NCBI GenBank assembly: GCA_900169235.1
Contig: FWCC01000253.1
Span: 124,001-188,000, forward strand
Reading direction: 5' to 3'
Length of the DNA stretch: 64,000 bases
Origin: Zarea fungicola
Lineage: Eukaryota > Ascomycota > Sordariomycetes > Hypocreales > Cordycipitaceae
Both the position numbers and the translations under genes were made by a program. Each line of letters opens with the position of its first letter. Position 1 is the stretch's first letter. Positions 1 through 12,200 of the stretch are shown in pieces. The notes beneath the pieces are model-generated. The model was not told the origin of the DNA, did no database searches, and saw nothing but the letters and a program-made list of their open reading frames with translations.

Positions 1-1382
1 TCTCCAAAATGTCATGCCGCCCCCACTCTGCAGGAAGCTTCCCCAGCTACAAGCGCATTTGCCCAAGCTGGCATTATCTTTAAATAGAACTTAAAATAAA
101 ATTCCAAAAAAGCGTATGATTTATTAAAAGATCATCAAATCTCCCAAATTCTTCATTTTTTTTCATCTTCTTTTTTTCAAAAAAAAAAGTGGCAGCATAA
201 AAGATCAATTTTAGTCCTCCTGGCACAGTTACTTGTAAGTGCTCAAGAGTGGCGTCTCCCACTTCCGCCATATTTCCTTGAAGGGTCTCTTATTAATTTT
301 TTTTCTTTACGCTAAATAAAACTCTCAAATACGAGGCTTCAACAATTCATAAGTATGTGAGCGAAAGTCATGAAATCAAATTAGCCCACAACAATAAAAA
401 AGGAAAGACTTGCACAGAACAGCATCAATGATAATGTCCCTCGGCGTTGTCAGTCAAATTGATACACGCTGTGCAAATCTTCAAAGTCAAGCAGCAAGTA
501 GAAATTTATATTTTAGCAAACTGATCAATTTGCCGGTGGACTGGTATGCGAGTCTGGTATGGAAGTTTATAAGCAAGATCAAGACATCATCTCCGAAAAC
601 TGGATGCGCGAGTTGCCACGGTTTGGGGTCCAAAATGCAACATTACATGAAACAACCGCATATGTTTCCATCATCTTCACTATTGGGTGAATATAAATTG
701 AGTATCAAGTGGTACAAGCCAAAAAGCATCCTATCTCTGGGACGGACTGAAGCACAAACCACTAAGACACAAATTTTACTTTACCGAACAGTTCTGAAGA
801 AGAAAGTTGACACAATTGAAGTCAGAGTCGGAAGAGAACAGCAGTTCAATTATCAGCCCGTAAAAATATACACCAAGGTCGAATAAAATTCAAGACAATT
901 GATATCATAGCCAACCAACTCCATACAGAAAAAAGAAGCCTCTCCAAAGTAATCCCAATTGAAAACCTGCCTCCAGCGCCGTCATAGTGTTCACGTGTCT
1001 GATTGGCAGAATGCGTCTGTCAACATGCCATGCCAGATTCTGCCAAACTCTGTCCTAGCACAACTCCAATGCGACCCAAGTAAAAAATCAAATAATAATG
1101 ATAATCAGAGAACACCCAGTGACGCATGACGGCAAATAGAGGAACAAAGAAGAAACAATAAGCCAGCGCCATATGTAATCCATACCAAAGCATCTACCGG
1201 CCGCCCAATTTATAAAATCGAAGAAAATAACTTTCCCATAACGAAATGAGACGCAGTCGCCCATAGAGCAAGATAATAAACACCTCGAAATAGGCCGCTC
1301 CGGTCCAGTCGATGACGTGCCCTAGAAATGTACAACATGGCCTTATCCTTGAACAAATTTCAATGCCGAGCGAGCCAAGATT
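1..1382. other. non-coding flank, moderately AT-rich
   Basis: No recognisable gene. An open frame on the + strand at about 427-886 gives roughly 152 residues rich in Lys, Ser and Gln. It has no known motif and I do not accept it as a gene. On the minus strand an ATG at 271 opens a short frame that reaches a plausible GT donor after 13 codons (MAEVGDATLEHLQ). It could be the first exon of a gene leaving the window to the left, but nothing beyond it can be confirmed. A T7-C-A10 near-palindrome lies at 171-188. Part of 887-1382 should be the 3' untranslated region of the leftward NDT80-like gene. Confidence 0.5.
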
Positions 1383-3260
1383 TTAATTCGTTTCCCATGA
1401 GTAGTTACTCATCGTTGTCTCAAAGGCGCCTTTAGTGCCGGAAGTATAGAGGTTACCAGCGGGGAGTGTTGCCTCCTTGCCGCTCGTTCTGTCAAATGCG
1501 TATGGTCTCGGATTGCTATTGCCATAACCCTGGGTTGCGGCGGTTTCAGCCGTGCTGGCCACCCAGGCACTAGTTGAAGAATAGTAATCCCTCCCGGCTC
1601 CTGAGCTCTGGACACTGGTTTCAGAACCATATCCGACGGGAGCGACATCACTCGCACCGCCAATAGACATGCGGTATGCACCGTAACGGTAGTCTGCCGC
1701 GTTGTCTGGACCAGATATTGAACCATGGACTGACGATTGGCCTTGTTGTCTCGGACTCTTCATTGATCTGCCAGTGTCCACGTATCTGGGCACAGTCTCG
1801 GTGGCAAGAGCTCCGGCAGAGGGCGCGTACTGGGACAGTGATACTGGCGGGGCTAATGAGGTCGCCATCGGAAGCTCATGAGCGTCACTAGCAAAGGCGG
1901 AGGAGGTTGACAATCCCATTGTTGTTGTAGGTAGCTGGCCTAGGGAGCCAGTATGTTGGCTCCACGAAGGATACGAGTTGGATCGCAGCGCGCTTGGCTG
2001 ACCAGCTGGAGGCTTTGGGGGGCTGAAGGTGAAAGCAGATCGAGGAACTTGCATATCCAAACTTCCACTGCGCTTGATCTCTGGTTTAACGGGCAAGGCG
2101 CTAGCAATAACGCCAACACCAGTTTCGACAAGGGCCTGGCCGCGAGAGCCGGCACTCGACCCTAGGAGTGGAATTTCCTTACGTGCCTGAAAGTTGCGAG
2201 GACTTCGACCTCGAACCACGATAGGTGAAGTTACTGACTGGGTCAAGACCACCTTGCTATTATCAGCAAGGGTTCCGTGAACCTTGAGATGAAGCACAAA
2301 GTGCTGCTGCAGTTCCTTGCGGCGGCCATTATTAGCAGTTGCACTGCATGATGCTAGTTAGCGAAACCACTATAATTGCGATGTGTACGTGACTGTTGCA
2401 GCGGATACTCACATTCTGAATTGCAAGCGACGCCAGCCAACAGGATAAACAGCGTATTCACCCTCAGAGTTGGGACTGCTTTCCTGGAAGGGAATCAAAG
2501 GCAGGGCGGTGGGTTCTTGGTCGTTGCCTTGAGCAACATCCGGCGAGTTCGGCGGTGGCGTCTTCCAAGGAATAACGATCAGGCGAACAGGGTTGCCATC
2601 CACTGATTCAATGGCAGAGATTGTCACTTCCATGGTGCTTACAGGAAGCGTTTCGTTGGCATCATTGACGACTGAAATAGGGCCACGCGGTGTGACAAAC
2701 GAACCACTGATCTGAAAAAGGTTGCGTCGATAACAGGTGAGCTCTGGCTGGAGTGGACTGCCGTCGGTGGCATTGGAGGGCATTTCAGAGAGGAAGAACA
2801 TTCCATGAAGCTGGGCAGAAAGCTCGAGTGTTTGAACTCGGCCATGCTGATCAACGATGGTGCTCTTGTCCTGGGAGCGGCGGAAAGAAAGCAGCTTGTG
2901 GTCCTGGCTAACTGTTAACCTGGAAGTATCGTCCCGAAGATCGTGGACAATCTCCTGGTATGGCTGGGAGTCGGTCTGTGAAAACGATCTCTTCAGAGGT
3001 GGGTAAGTTTGGTGAGAAGGAATTCCAGCGGGCTGCTGTCTGTCGAAAGTACTTTGCTCATCCTGGGAGTACCGCCCATATGCGTACTGTTGTTCCTGGC
3101 CGGCCCGGGGTCGAACGACTGAGGATGGATGAAAGGCGGCCTCGATGGAGTTTCCCAGGCGTCCAGTAATTTGTGAATTGCCGTAGTTTGGCCAGACGCC
3201 TGGGTGAGCTGGGTCTCCCCTCAAATCAGTCATAGTTGGAAGATAGGCTGTGGCGGTCAT
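1383..3260 (-). CDS. NDT80/PhoG-domain transcription factor, VIB-1/XprG type
   Basis: A sequence-specific nuclear DNA-binding regulator. In filamentous ascomycetes the VIB-1/XprG group controls extracellular protease and cellulase responses, starvation and heterokaryon-incompatibility cell death. Exons are 3260-2413 and 2343-1383, minus strand, giving 602 residues. The 69-nt intron (2344-2412) has a GTGAGT donor, a GCTAAC branch site and a CAG acceptor, and removing it restores the frame as RIATANNGRRKELQQ. The Ig-like NDT80 fold covers about residues 105-335: SQDHKLLSFRRSQDK, ELSAQLHGMFFL, LTCYRRNLFQISGSF, YPVGWRRLQFR and, at about 325-334, VVRGRSPRNF, the characteristic DNA-contacting end of the domain. 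The rest is low-complexity and rich in Ser, Thr, Gly and Tyr, as usual for the family. The start is the first ATG of the frame (MTATAYLPTMTDLRG). About 17 kb of non-coding DNA lies upstream. The orthology to VIB-1 rather than another NDT80 paralogue is inferred from memory of the family. Confidence 0.9.
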
Positions 3261-6200
3261 TATTGGCGCATATCTCGGTGCAAGGGTATCGGGGTGTGCC
3301 AGTTGCCCAAGAGATCAAGACTCAAGCGGTGGAGAGGAGAGACAAGCTGAGTTTTAATAGTCGTCTGGAAGAAGGTAGATTGAAGCGTTGTTCAGTGACA
3401 GGGCCAGACAAGCAGAGAGACAAGCAGAGACAAGGTGAATATATGCAATGACGAAAGAAACAGTGAAGGCAGGAAACGATCAATTTGGGGGCGAAGCAGG
3501 ACGGCCTTGTATACTTGTAGAATCTCGCTGGATGGGGAGCCAGATGGGACCGACCCCAGTACATGAGCACGACAGAGGGCAAATGGTGAAGGGGCGTGCC
3601 CAGTAAAAGGCCGGTAGTGCGGGTGGGTGGCGGAGATCGAGCATGGAAAGACGGCCTTGACGCCCAGGAACGGGAGCTAATAAACTCTCAAAAGGACCAA
3701 CCAGTTATTACTGGTACTACTCACAGCGAGCAAGTCCGGTGGCCTGAATGGAGCCCCCTTGTCCATCTCGTCAGTGGGGAGGGCGAGGCCATAGTGGACT
3801 TCTGCAGTTACCTATTGTGCCAAGTGTGTACCTTTTACCTGTGTGAGAGCATCCTGCACAAATGAACCAACCGTGCAGGGTGCAGCGTCGAAATTCGGAT
3901 GGGGGGGTGTGGGAGGGGGTGTGACGGAGGCAGATCTCGTGCTTTACCGGCCACGATGCTAATTTACCAGTCGGCCGTGAAAATGATTGGGCCTGCCTGG
4001 CAGAGTGACGAAGACTACCAGCAAGTACGGACAAGTGCGGCTGCCGAGGAGGAGTAACAGAAAGCAGCCAGTTCCTTTTGCGACCCCCGTACTGTGTTTG
4101 GAGACATTACTTACTCTGACGCGGCAGTGCTGTTGCCAGTGTCGGTGAACCCGAGACAGCTCATCAATATGACGGGCGCTGGTAGAGTTTACGAGTTGCA
4201 TTGAATTGCTCATGGCTACTTGAAAGAAAGCTTAACGTTTTGGCCAGCGCCACCACTTTGAGTTGAGCAACGGCTGGGTTGCCTCGTTACAACGGTGGTT
4301 TTTTAAGCCAAGGCTGCACAAAAATGAAGGTGAGCAGGAGAGCAGGAAGGACAAGGCCGTGGGGTCAACCCCCGGGGCGGGCTGGGTTGAACTGGACAGT
4401 CTGAGTGGGGGGTGGGCCGTAGAAATCAGCCATATCTGTGTCTGCCGAAGGGCCTGACGTTTCCTGGCCACACTTTCAAGGTGATTGAGAGCGCGTATCT
4501 CAAGGTGGCTTCGGAGTGGTGGACTAGTGTAAACTGAGCTGCAATTAGCGCCTGTTCGGTTAGAAGGTGTGTACTAATCGCTCTTACTAGGATAGGGGTG
4601 GTGTGCAGGCAAGAGGGCCAGGGCCCCTGTGGATATTAATTATGGGGTCAAAGCAGGACTAAGATGTTAGCAAAGCCTACGCACTGTGCGAGATGAGAAA
4701 ATGATAGTTGAAGGTTAAGAGAACAGGTCCTTTTGATACGCTAGCCATCTCCAAGCCGTGTGCCAGCATATCCAGACCAGGTTGTGAGCCAAGCGATAGA
4801 GTACCGAGCCCTACAGTGCACAGAAGCCTTGTGCATGAACGGCACGTACCATAAATAAATGGCTTCCCAAGTTGGTTTCTAGAAGGCAGCTTGTGTTAGT
4901 GAGCGCCTTGGTAACTACCTTGTGCGACCAGACCAGGTGGAACTATGCAGAGTATAAAGGACAATGTACGCAAAGGAATGACGTGAGCGGAGCAAGGGCC
5001 GCGGAGGCTTCTTGGCGATTTCAACGCACCAATGTAGAAGAAGAAAATGGCATTGCTTGCTAGCTAGTCTCCAGCGGCAGTTTGGAGTGGCGATGGCACT
5101 GATGGGTGATTGATGAAGTGGTCACCGTTGTTACTAGGTACCTTAGTTACTGTCATTGTTGCGGGAGATGACCACATCCACTGCGCGAAGGCCGGTGGAT
5201 TACAGGTGATGGATCGGTCTGCCTTGTCGGCTGCTAAACCGACCGCAACGCTCGTGCCCGGATATTGAGGAGTGATTTGTAAAAACATGTTGTATTTAGT
5301 AGTCAGGCGGCGACGGACAAAACAGGTGTCAGATGGCCTGTACAAAAACAATCATGGTGAAAGAGCCGGCGGTACAGTAGTAGCTGTGGATAGAAGGTCA
5401 CCCATGATGGTGGGAGGTGGGCTGGGGACGCTAACAAGGCCACTGGACAGTGGGGGCGACGATTGTGCGCCGCCTCTACGGGGCCTACCTAGTTCTTTAG
5501 CGTTGAGAAATGCATTGGCAGCGTGCTGGTGATGCACAATGACGGCTGTCCGGAATGCCGAGCCATTGTATTCACGCTCCTATTTTTGGAGTGCGCGATA
5601 TCTAACGTCGCAGCACAATGCAGCAGACACACAGAACCGGCTCTCCTGCCTTGTTGATGGAGGGCAGTGTGCCACACACGCAGTTTTTCATCTTCATGAC
5701 AGAGTGTAGTGCACTGTCTTGGCTGAATCGTGATGGTTCGCTGCGGGGACTGAATGGGCGATGTACAGTAGTGCGCTCGAAACTCAGTGTACTTCGTATA
5801 TAGTACCTAGGCAATAAAAGACCAGAGATCAAGTGCCAACATTAGCTAAAACAGCAGCAACCCATCATTAAAGGGTTACTGCAGGTACTACTCAGCACTG
5901 ACACGGAGTACGAAGTACGCACATCTATGTTATAAGCCGCTAGGCAGTCTGCGGGTAGGACGGGGTTGAACAAGTTGGCACCGTATGTTCGGTGGTAATC
6001 ACGATTGCCATTGAGCCCTTGGAGGAAAATATGCCATGTTCCTTCATGGGCAATGGCCATTAACCAAACGTAATTTGGTAGAGCCGGTCAGGGCCGAATC
6101 TTGATTTTAGTCTCGGTGTAACTAATAATGGTGCGGGAACGAGCTAGGACTGTAGAGAGTCACATCATTTCTTGGCTCGACACAGATGGGGAGAAACCTG

Positions 6201-9200
6201 CCTTGCGATTTGAAAGCATCTGACCCGGCCACTGCATTCTTGATGTGGCTACGGGGTAAATCGGTCCTGGGGAAATTTGGTGGCGTTTGCCTGGCTTTCA
6301 GTTGGCGTCGTCGGTGGTGTATGAGCCAAACATGGATTGGCATTTGGCATTTGGCAGCTCTGAACAGGGCGTTTCAAGTGGCCTACAATGATCCGAAGCA
6401 AGGGCTTCTATGGTTAACAATGCAACGGTTGGGCACCTGTAGGTGGATGATGATTATCGTGCGGCTTGCGGCTAGCGTCTGATGCGGCCATCTGGGAACG
6501 AGCCATGTGCAAGGTCCAGAACAAGAACAAGATTGAGTGTGGCCAACTACAAATGTGTACTAGTAAGCATATAGAGGCTTCATCAATAGAGATGTTGGAG
6601 AATTTCGTCTCATCTTCAACTAAACCACGAGGCCAGGTAGCCGACTGCAAACAGGTAACGTACTTATACGGGAAGCCAAGTCGCCAAGCTGCCAGTACTA
6701 CCTTCTTCCAGTGACTTCGAGAGGCCGGAACCTGAGCCCAGCATTCTGTTGGTTTCCGGATAGGGCCCGCACCGCCGTGTGGGTACCTGAAGAAGTTCAC
6801 CTCTCTGCACTTAGTACCTATCTGCAGTACCTAGGCAACTAGGTTAGTAAGGAGGGTGTGCAAGGGTGATGCTGAGAATGACACTAATCAGTGACGTAAA
6901 GTAAAAGTACCAGTCTAGATACCCTTGTCAGCCTCTAGTGTATCTGTTTGGGATCTTTTTCTTGTCATTTTTTGGTAGCCTCCTTATGCCGATGGCGGCA
7001 CAGTAGGCATCGCCATAATAACACTGTACAGGAGGGACTTCACCTAAAATTGCATCAGTCAGTGGAGGAGGACCTAATATTAGCACCACTGGGCAGGCAT
7101 CCACTGATCAGGGGTGGCGCGAGAGCCGATTCCATCGTTGACTATTGGGATCTGGATTTGGGGGCCACTCTAGGCACACCCAAGGAGCGCTGTACATGAA
7201 CATGAGTCGATGAACAAATTGCTGACAGTGTGATTGAAGATCCTCACTATCAATCTTGCTCTCTCTTTATATTAGTATCAATTTTTTTTTGTCTGGATAG
7301 TGGTGCTGGACTATATTGGATTCCTCTACAAACCTACATACATGTAATGGTGCAGAACCACTGAGCCAGTCGCCCGGTTCAGTTGGCTCGCGGCACAGCA
7401 ACAGCTTGAACCTGGTGGCTATTATTATTCCTGCGCCTCTGAGGATAAACTTGGTTTTAGTGGCACCCCAGCCATCTCCCCTGTGAAGAAGTGGGAGAAT
7501 ATATTCATCGACAAATCGCACAGGCTTTCTATTCCGCGGCGGGATTCGCAGTTTGAGATTGCCAATTCTACTGGTACACCATCCTGGACTTTCAAGCCAC
7601 GGTGCCCTGCTATCACAGTTCAATGCATTGTGCGAAGGACGTCCCTTATGTGTACACAGTAGGCGCGATAAGCCACAAATGGCTATTATTCTCGGCGGAT
7701 ATACTAGTTAGTACATCACCAAACAGCGATTGCCACAAGAGTTGAACTCTGCATGTTTACCAGTTACTGCTGGCACAGCCAAGCAGCCTGGGCAGATGGT
7801 GGCTTTTGTATTTCGTACGGTTAGCCAAGCCACAACTGCGCCCCGACGTCCAAGTGGCCACACGTTGTGTCGAAGCAAGACTTGCAGCAGCAGCGGGGGG
7901 GGAAAGCAAGTTTTGTTGTAAGACTAAAAGTTACAGGCACAGGTGGCATTGATCAAGTACCACATGCATGTGCCTCTTAGTGCGAGTGGAGGGGTCCTCA
8001 GTGATTGTGCTATTACGAGGAACGAGCTTATTGACCGAACCCCATGTGTCCACTCTTGCGGCATCCTGCACTACCGACTGCCCTGTAGGGCAGGTAAGGT
8101 TGCCAGTGGTACCTTTGAATCCTGGGACCTTTGAATATTTATTAATGCGAAGCAGACCCCTCCTCATGCCCCTGTAAAAGCTGCTGGCTGGCCCTGGCGC
8201 CACACACCCCTCGTAAAAGTCGAAATCTGTGTACATATGTACATACATACTGTAACTAACTATGTACTACTCGTACGGTACGGCAATGGCAAATTAATAA
8301 ATTAGTACTCCGTACATGGCAGGCAGGACGGGATGCCGAGTATTCGTGCACCATTGACCATCTCCTCTGAGGGCTGGCCATTTTTATTGGCCCGTAAAAA
8401 CAAGCCGCAACGGAAAAATAGTAGGCATATTCTTCCGTAGTTTCTATCCTGGTACCTAGCCACCTATCCAGATACTTTTGTACCTATTGCTATGTATCTA
8501 CATGCTGGGTATTTGAGCATCTTCCTCATGTGGTACGTACCCCATGCTTTCCTCGCAACACTGCTCTATCCCGACCCCATCGTCATCGTCTTCATGCTGC
8601 GCTCTTCGCATATCATCGCCGTCGTCCCCGGTTTCCACTGACCTGGTTCTGATACTAAACTAGCCTTCTCCGGCGGCACATGTCAGCTTGGTTTGTTCCT
8701 CCAACTGAATCGCCTCTCGTCTCTCGTCTGCCATCCCTCGCTGCTAACAAGGCACGTTCAGTACTGAGTCTGATCCGTGCAGCCACTCTAACCTGCTAGC
8801 ATTGCGGTGACCAACTTGGCACCGCAATCTCAAGTGGGGGCAATAGCTAGACAAATGAGGGAAAAAAACGACGCTAGTAAAAGGCCCTTACATTTTGGCC
8901 GATGAAGACGCCGTGCGCTGTTTTGCGGGAGGGACTTGTCTCAGCCAAAGCCTCTTTTTTTTGGTCTTTGCATGACAGACAAAGACTAACTAGTTAATCG
9001 GCACGCCACAGGTAGACGACCCCCTCGTTGTAGCATCCGGAACGGTCGCCGTTTTGATCGTCCTCGCATGTTTTCTTTTCCTGGCCGCCTACTGCGCCTG
9101 GCTGTCTGCTGCGTCCTTTATTTTATTTTCTAGCCACTTGGAAGGAAGCATGATATTCCGTGGACGCTGCTAGGCCATCTTCATTGTCAAAAAATTCGAC

Positions 9201-12200
9201 TGCCTTGGCCGAAACCTGGTTCGCTGTGGCTGAATGTCCTTGCTGCCCGTATCAGGCGGGATGCACCCCAGGACTTGGGACTTCGATCTCAACGATTCTA
9301 TGCTACCTCACAGCAAGAAATCGCCTTTAAAGACGCCACAGTAACTACTAATACCACCTTTGAACGGCAGTTGCTTTCCAGAGAGGGGTGGCGCTGTCAC
9401 TGGTTCTCTCTCGATGTAACCATCAAGGGGGATGATGGGGCGCTTCGGCTCTGATCTCACTGTCCACTGCTGTCTCGCGCACACCACCCAGTTCCAAGCC
9501 ACCGACAGATTAGCGAACGACTGACCAGGCTCCCCACGCTCTGGCGAAATCACCGTCACCAGTAGGTAGGCCATAGCTGTCCATCACCATTGGTCACGCC
9601 ATACAAACACGAACTCTTAATGATTATTGATGCTCAGCAGACTTGGGGAGATTCACAAATCGAACCCAACAAGAGAAACAGAACCGCTGGAATAGTGAGT
9701 GGTATTATTAGCTGCCGGTGACAGACCCATTTGAAGACTAGTCCAGCATGTGCAATTCCTGTCTCCTGGACCCATCAACGACAAACCACGTTTAAAGGCA
9801 CTTTCTCGATTCCTCCACAGGTGGGAAGCGGCGTACCAGTGGTAACCGTATGCTGGCAATATGACCACTATTGGTTGGTCCTTGCCGAACTTTATCGATA
9901 ATTTGGGCAGAGCGTCAGTGGCTAGGTACCTGAACACTCAATTTAGCCCATTAATGAGGTCCTCTCCGTCTAAGACGGATGCTTCCTAGCAAGGCACTTT
10001 TCCTCCACAAACAAGCACACAGTGGTGTGTTGTTCCTTGAGGCTTGTTTGGCAGGAAATTTTCCGAGCAGCATCGGCCACCAGAAGTTTGACATTTGCAC
10101 TACACTCTTTCTTCCTTTTCCACTCGCTATGGAGTCTTTTCTTGGCAAACCACTACTGTGAAGCCCACCACCAAATGATCTGCAGTCATATGCACTCTCC
10201 ACAGTTGATAGGCTGCCCTGTCAGTAAGCTTTGAGAGAGGCGGGGACCTGGTTCTTTGCCATCTTGGCGACCAAAATTGTCTTCAACAATATTGACGATG
10301 TGGGACGATCTAACCACCTAGAGCATGGTCGGATCCTAGCCAATCAGCCTCTGGCAGCCCACAAGTAGCTCTCCATAAAAAAGGCACCAAGCACAGGGGC
10401 TACTATTGTGTCTGTTTATTTGGCAAACCAAGAACAAGCAGTGCTTCTTCCAGAAGGCTTCGAGGCATCACCTTCCCAGCAGCCCAGCTTCGATGCCTCG
10501 ATCAAATCCGCCGCTGCCGCCGAATTGTGTGCCACTACAGGTCCAGAGACAGCTGAGTTAACAAAGGCAAAATTATTACCGAACTTGTACAAAAATCCAG
10601 CAAGGTTTACCAGTATTGTGGAAATTGTTTACCGAAAACCTTAATTTCTACCAAGCTGGAAATCCCTGCTGGTTCTATGTGTGTTTTTCTCTCTTGTTGG
10701 TAGTGCAATAGTCGACTTCAAACTTGTTGATTTTTACCAAAGATTATTATTACGATTGGGATGTTTTGCGGCCTTACGAGACATTGCGCCACAACGGGCA
10801 AGTAAGTTTGTGCAAAAGGAGCGAGAAGTACAGTGCAAGCAGAGGAGAGAACCCGGACCAGAACAAAAGCCGGCGGTGGCGTTCGGCTCCGGCCAATAGG
10901 GGAAGTTGGTGCCGTAGTTAAAGGTGAACGAGGAGAAGTCGAATTCAAATCTGGCCAGGTTTTATTATGGTTTCTTCATTTAGCCTAATTGCAAATCCAT
11001 GCAAAGCAACCCGTCGGCTTTAAAATTCCTTTCAAGTTTTTTTTATCTTTTTGGCCCTTGACACTCTCGACCTTTCTACATTGACATGTCCCATTTTAAG
11101 TGCACTAAATCACGACATGGCTCACTTTGTGGCGCAAATAACGGTACGCGGGGGAACGGGTCTAGTGTCGTTGCATTGTGAGGGGGGGGACGGGTTTCCC
11201 GGCGATCAAAACCAAAACACAGTCTGTCAACTTTGTGCCAGCCACTCCTTTTATGAAATTGGTACTCTTGGCAATGTCTTTTGCTCTCAGCTCAGTCCCG
11301 TCCACAACCACCGCAGAGAGGGCGGTGACTTGCCAGTTTGGAGACAAAGCAGCCAACGGGTATGCTTTCCCCACCAAATTGTTTAGCTGGTTGGCCAGCC
11401 TTGGAGGGTTACCTGAAGAGCGAACATAATACTACCGGCAGGTTGGGCAAGAAACAAGAGAGAGTTTAGCAGACCGACTTGGCCAGTGCGGGAAAAGGTG
11501 GCGTAGAGACTAATAAACATGCTAACTTATAGCGTGCAAACCCGGGCCACATGCCCAAAAGGGACTTGGGGAATTCATGTCGGCTTGGGGCACTGGCGAC
11601 TTTTATTGTGCACCAATCATTAACAGGCCGAAAGCCACAAAAAGGAGGGCAGATGGGTTTTATGCATTGTTAGCTTTCGGGTTTCTTGTTGTTACGTTGG
11701 AGCAACTGGTCACTGGTGTAGATAACGTCCTTCCAACGGGGCCGCGGGGTATATTCGCTTTCATACGCTCATCGTGTAGCAATTTAGTAGTTGCTCAAGG
11801 CTGTTTTCCTTTTTCTTTCAGAGCGGCTCTTTTATGAGTCAAATTCCGCAAACAGGTGGGAGGCAAATTATCACGAACCCATAGTCATCGAAAACAATGA
11901 GTCACACTAAATACAGCGAGTTTAAATAACTAGGTCGGTTACATCTTGGCCGCAGAATCCGAAATTGTTCCAACGATATTCCGATAAAATGAGATGTGAA
12001 ATTGACAATATTTCTTCGGCCTTTTTAAGGTTGATTGGCTTATCGTCTAGGTCCAACTAGAGGTTAGACATGGTAATCTTGAAGGTAACGTCACTCCTTT
12101 TTTATGCCAACCTTGAACCTACGTTGGCGTTCCACAGACAGCTTACGCTTGTAACTTGACTGCTCCAGTTTAGAAAAGAAAACTATAACTATTTATTGAT

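Noticed and set aside
427..886. Open frame of about 152 codons on the + strand near the left end
   Set aside because: No domain, biased towards Lys/Ser/Gln, no promoter-like context; frames of this length also occur by chance elsewhere in the window.
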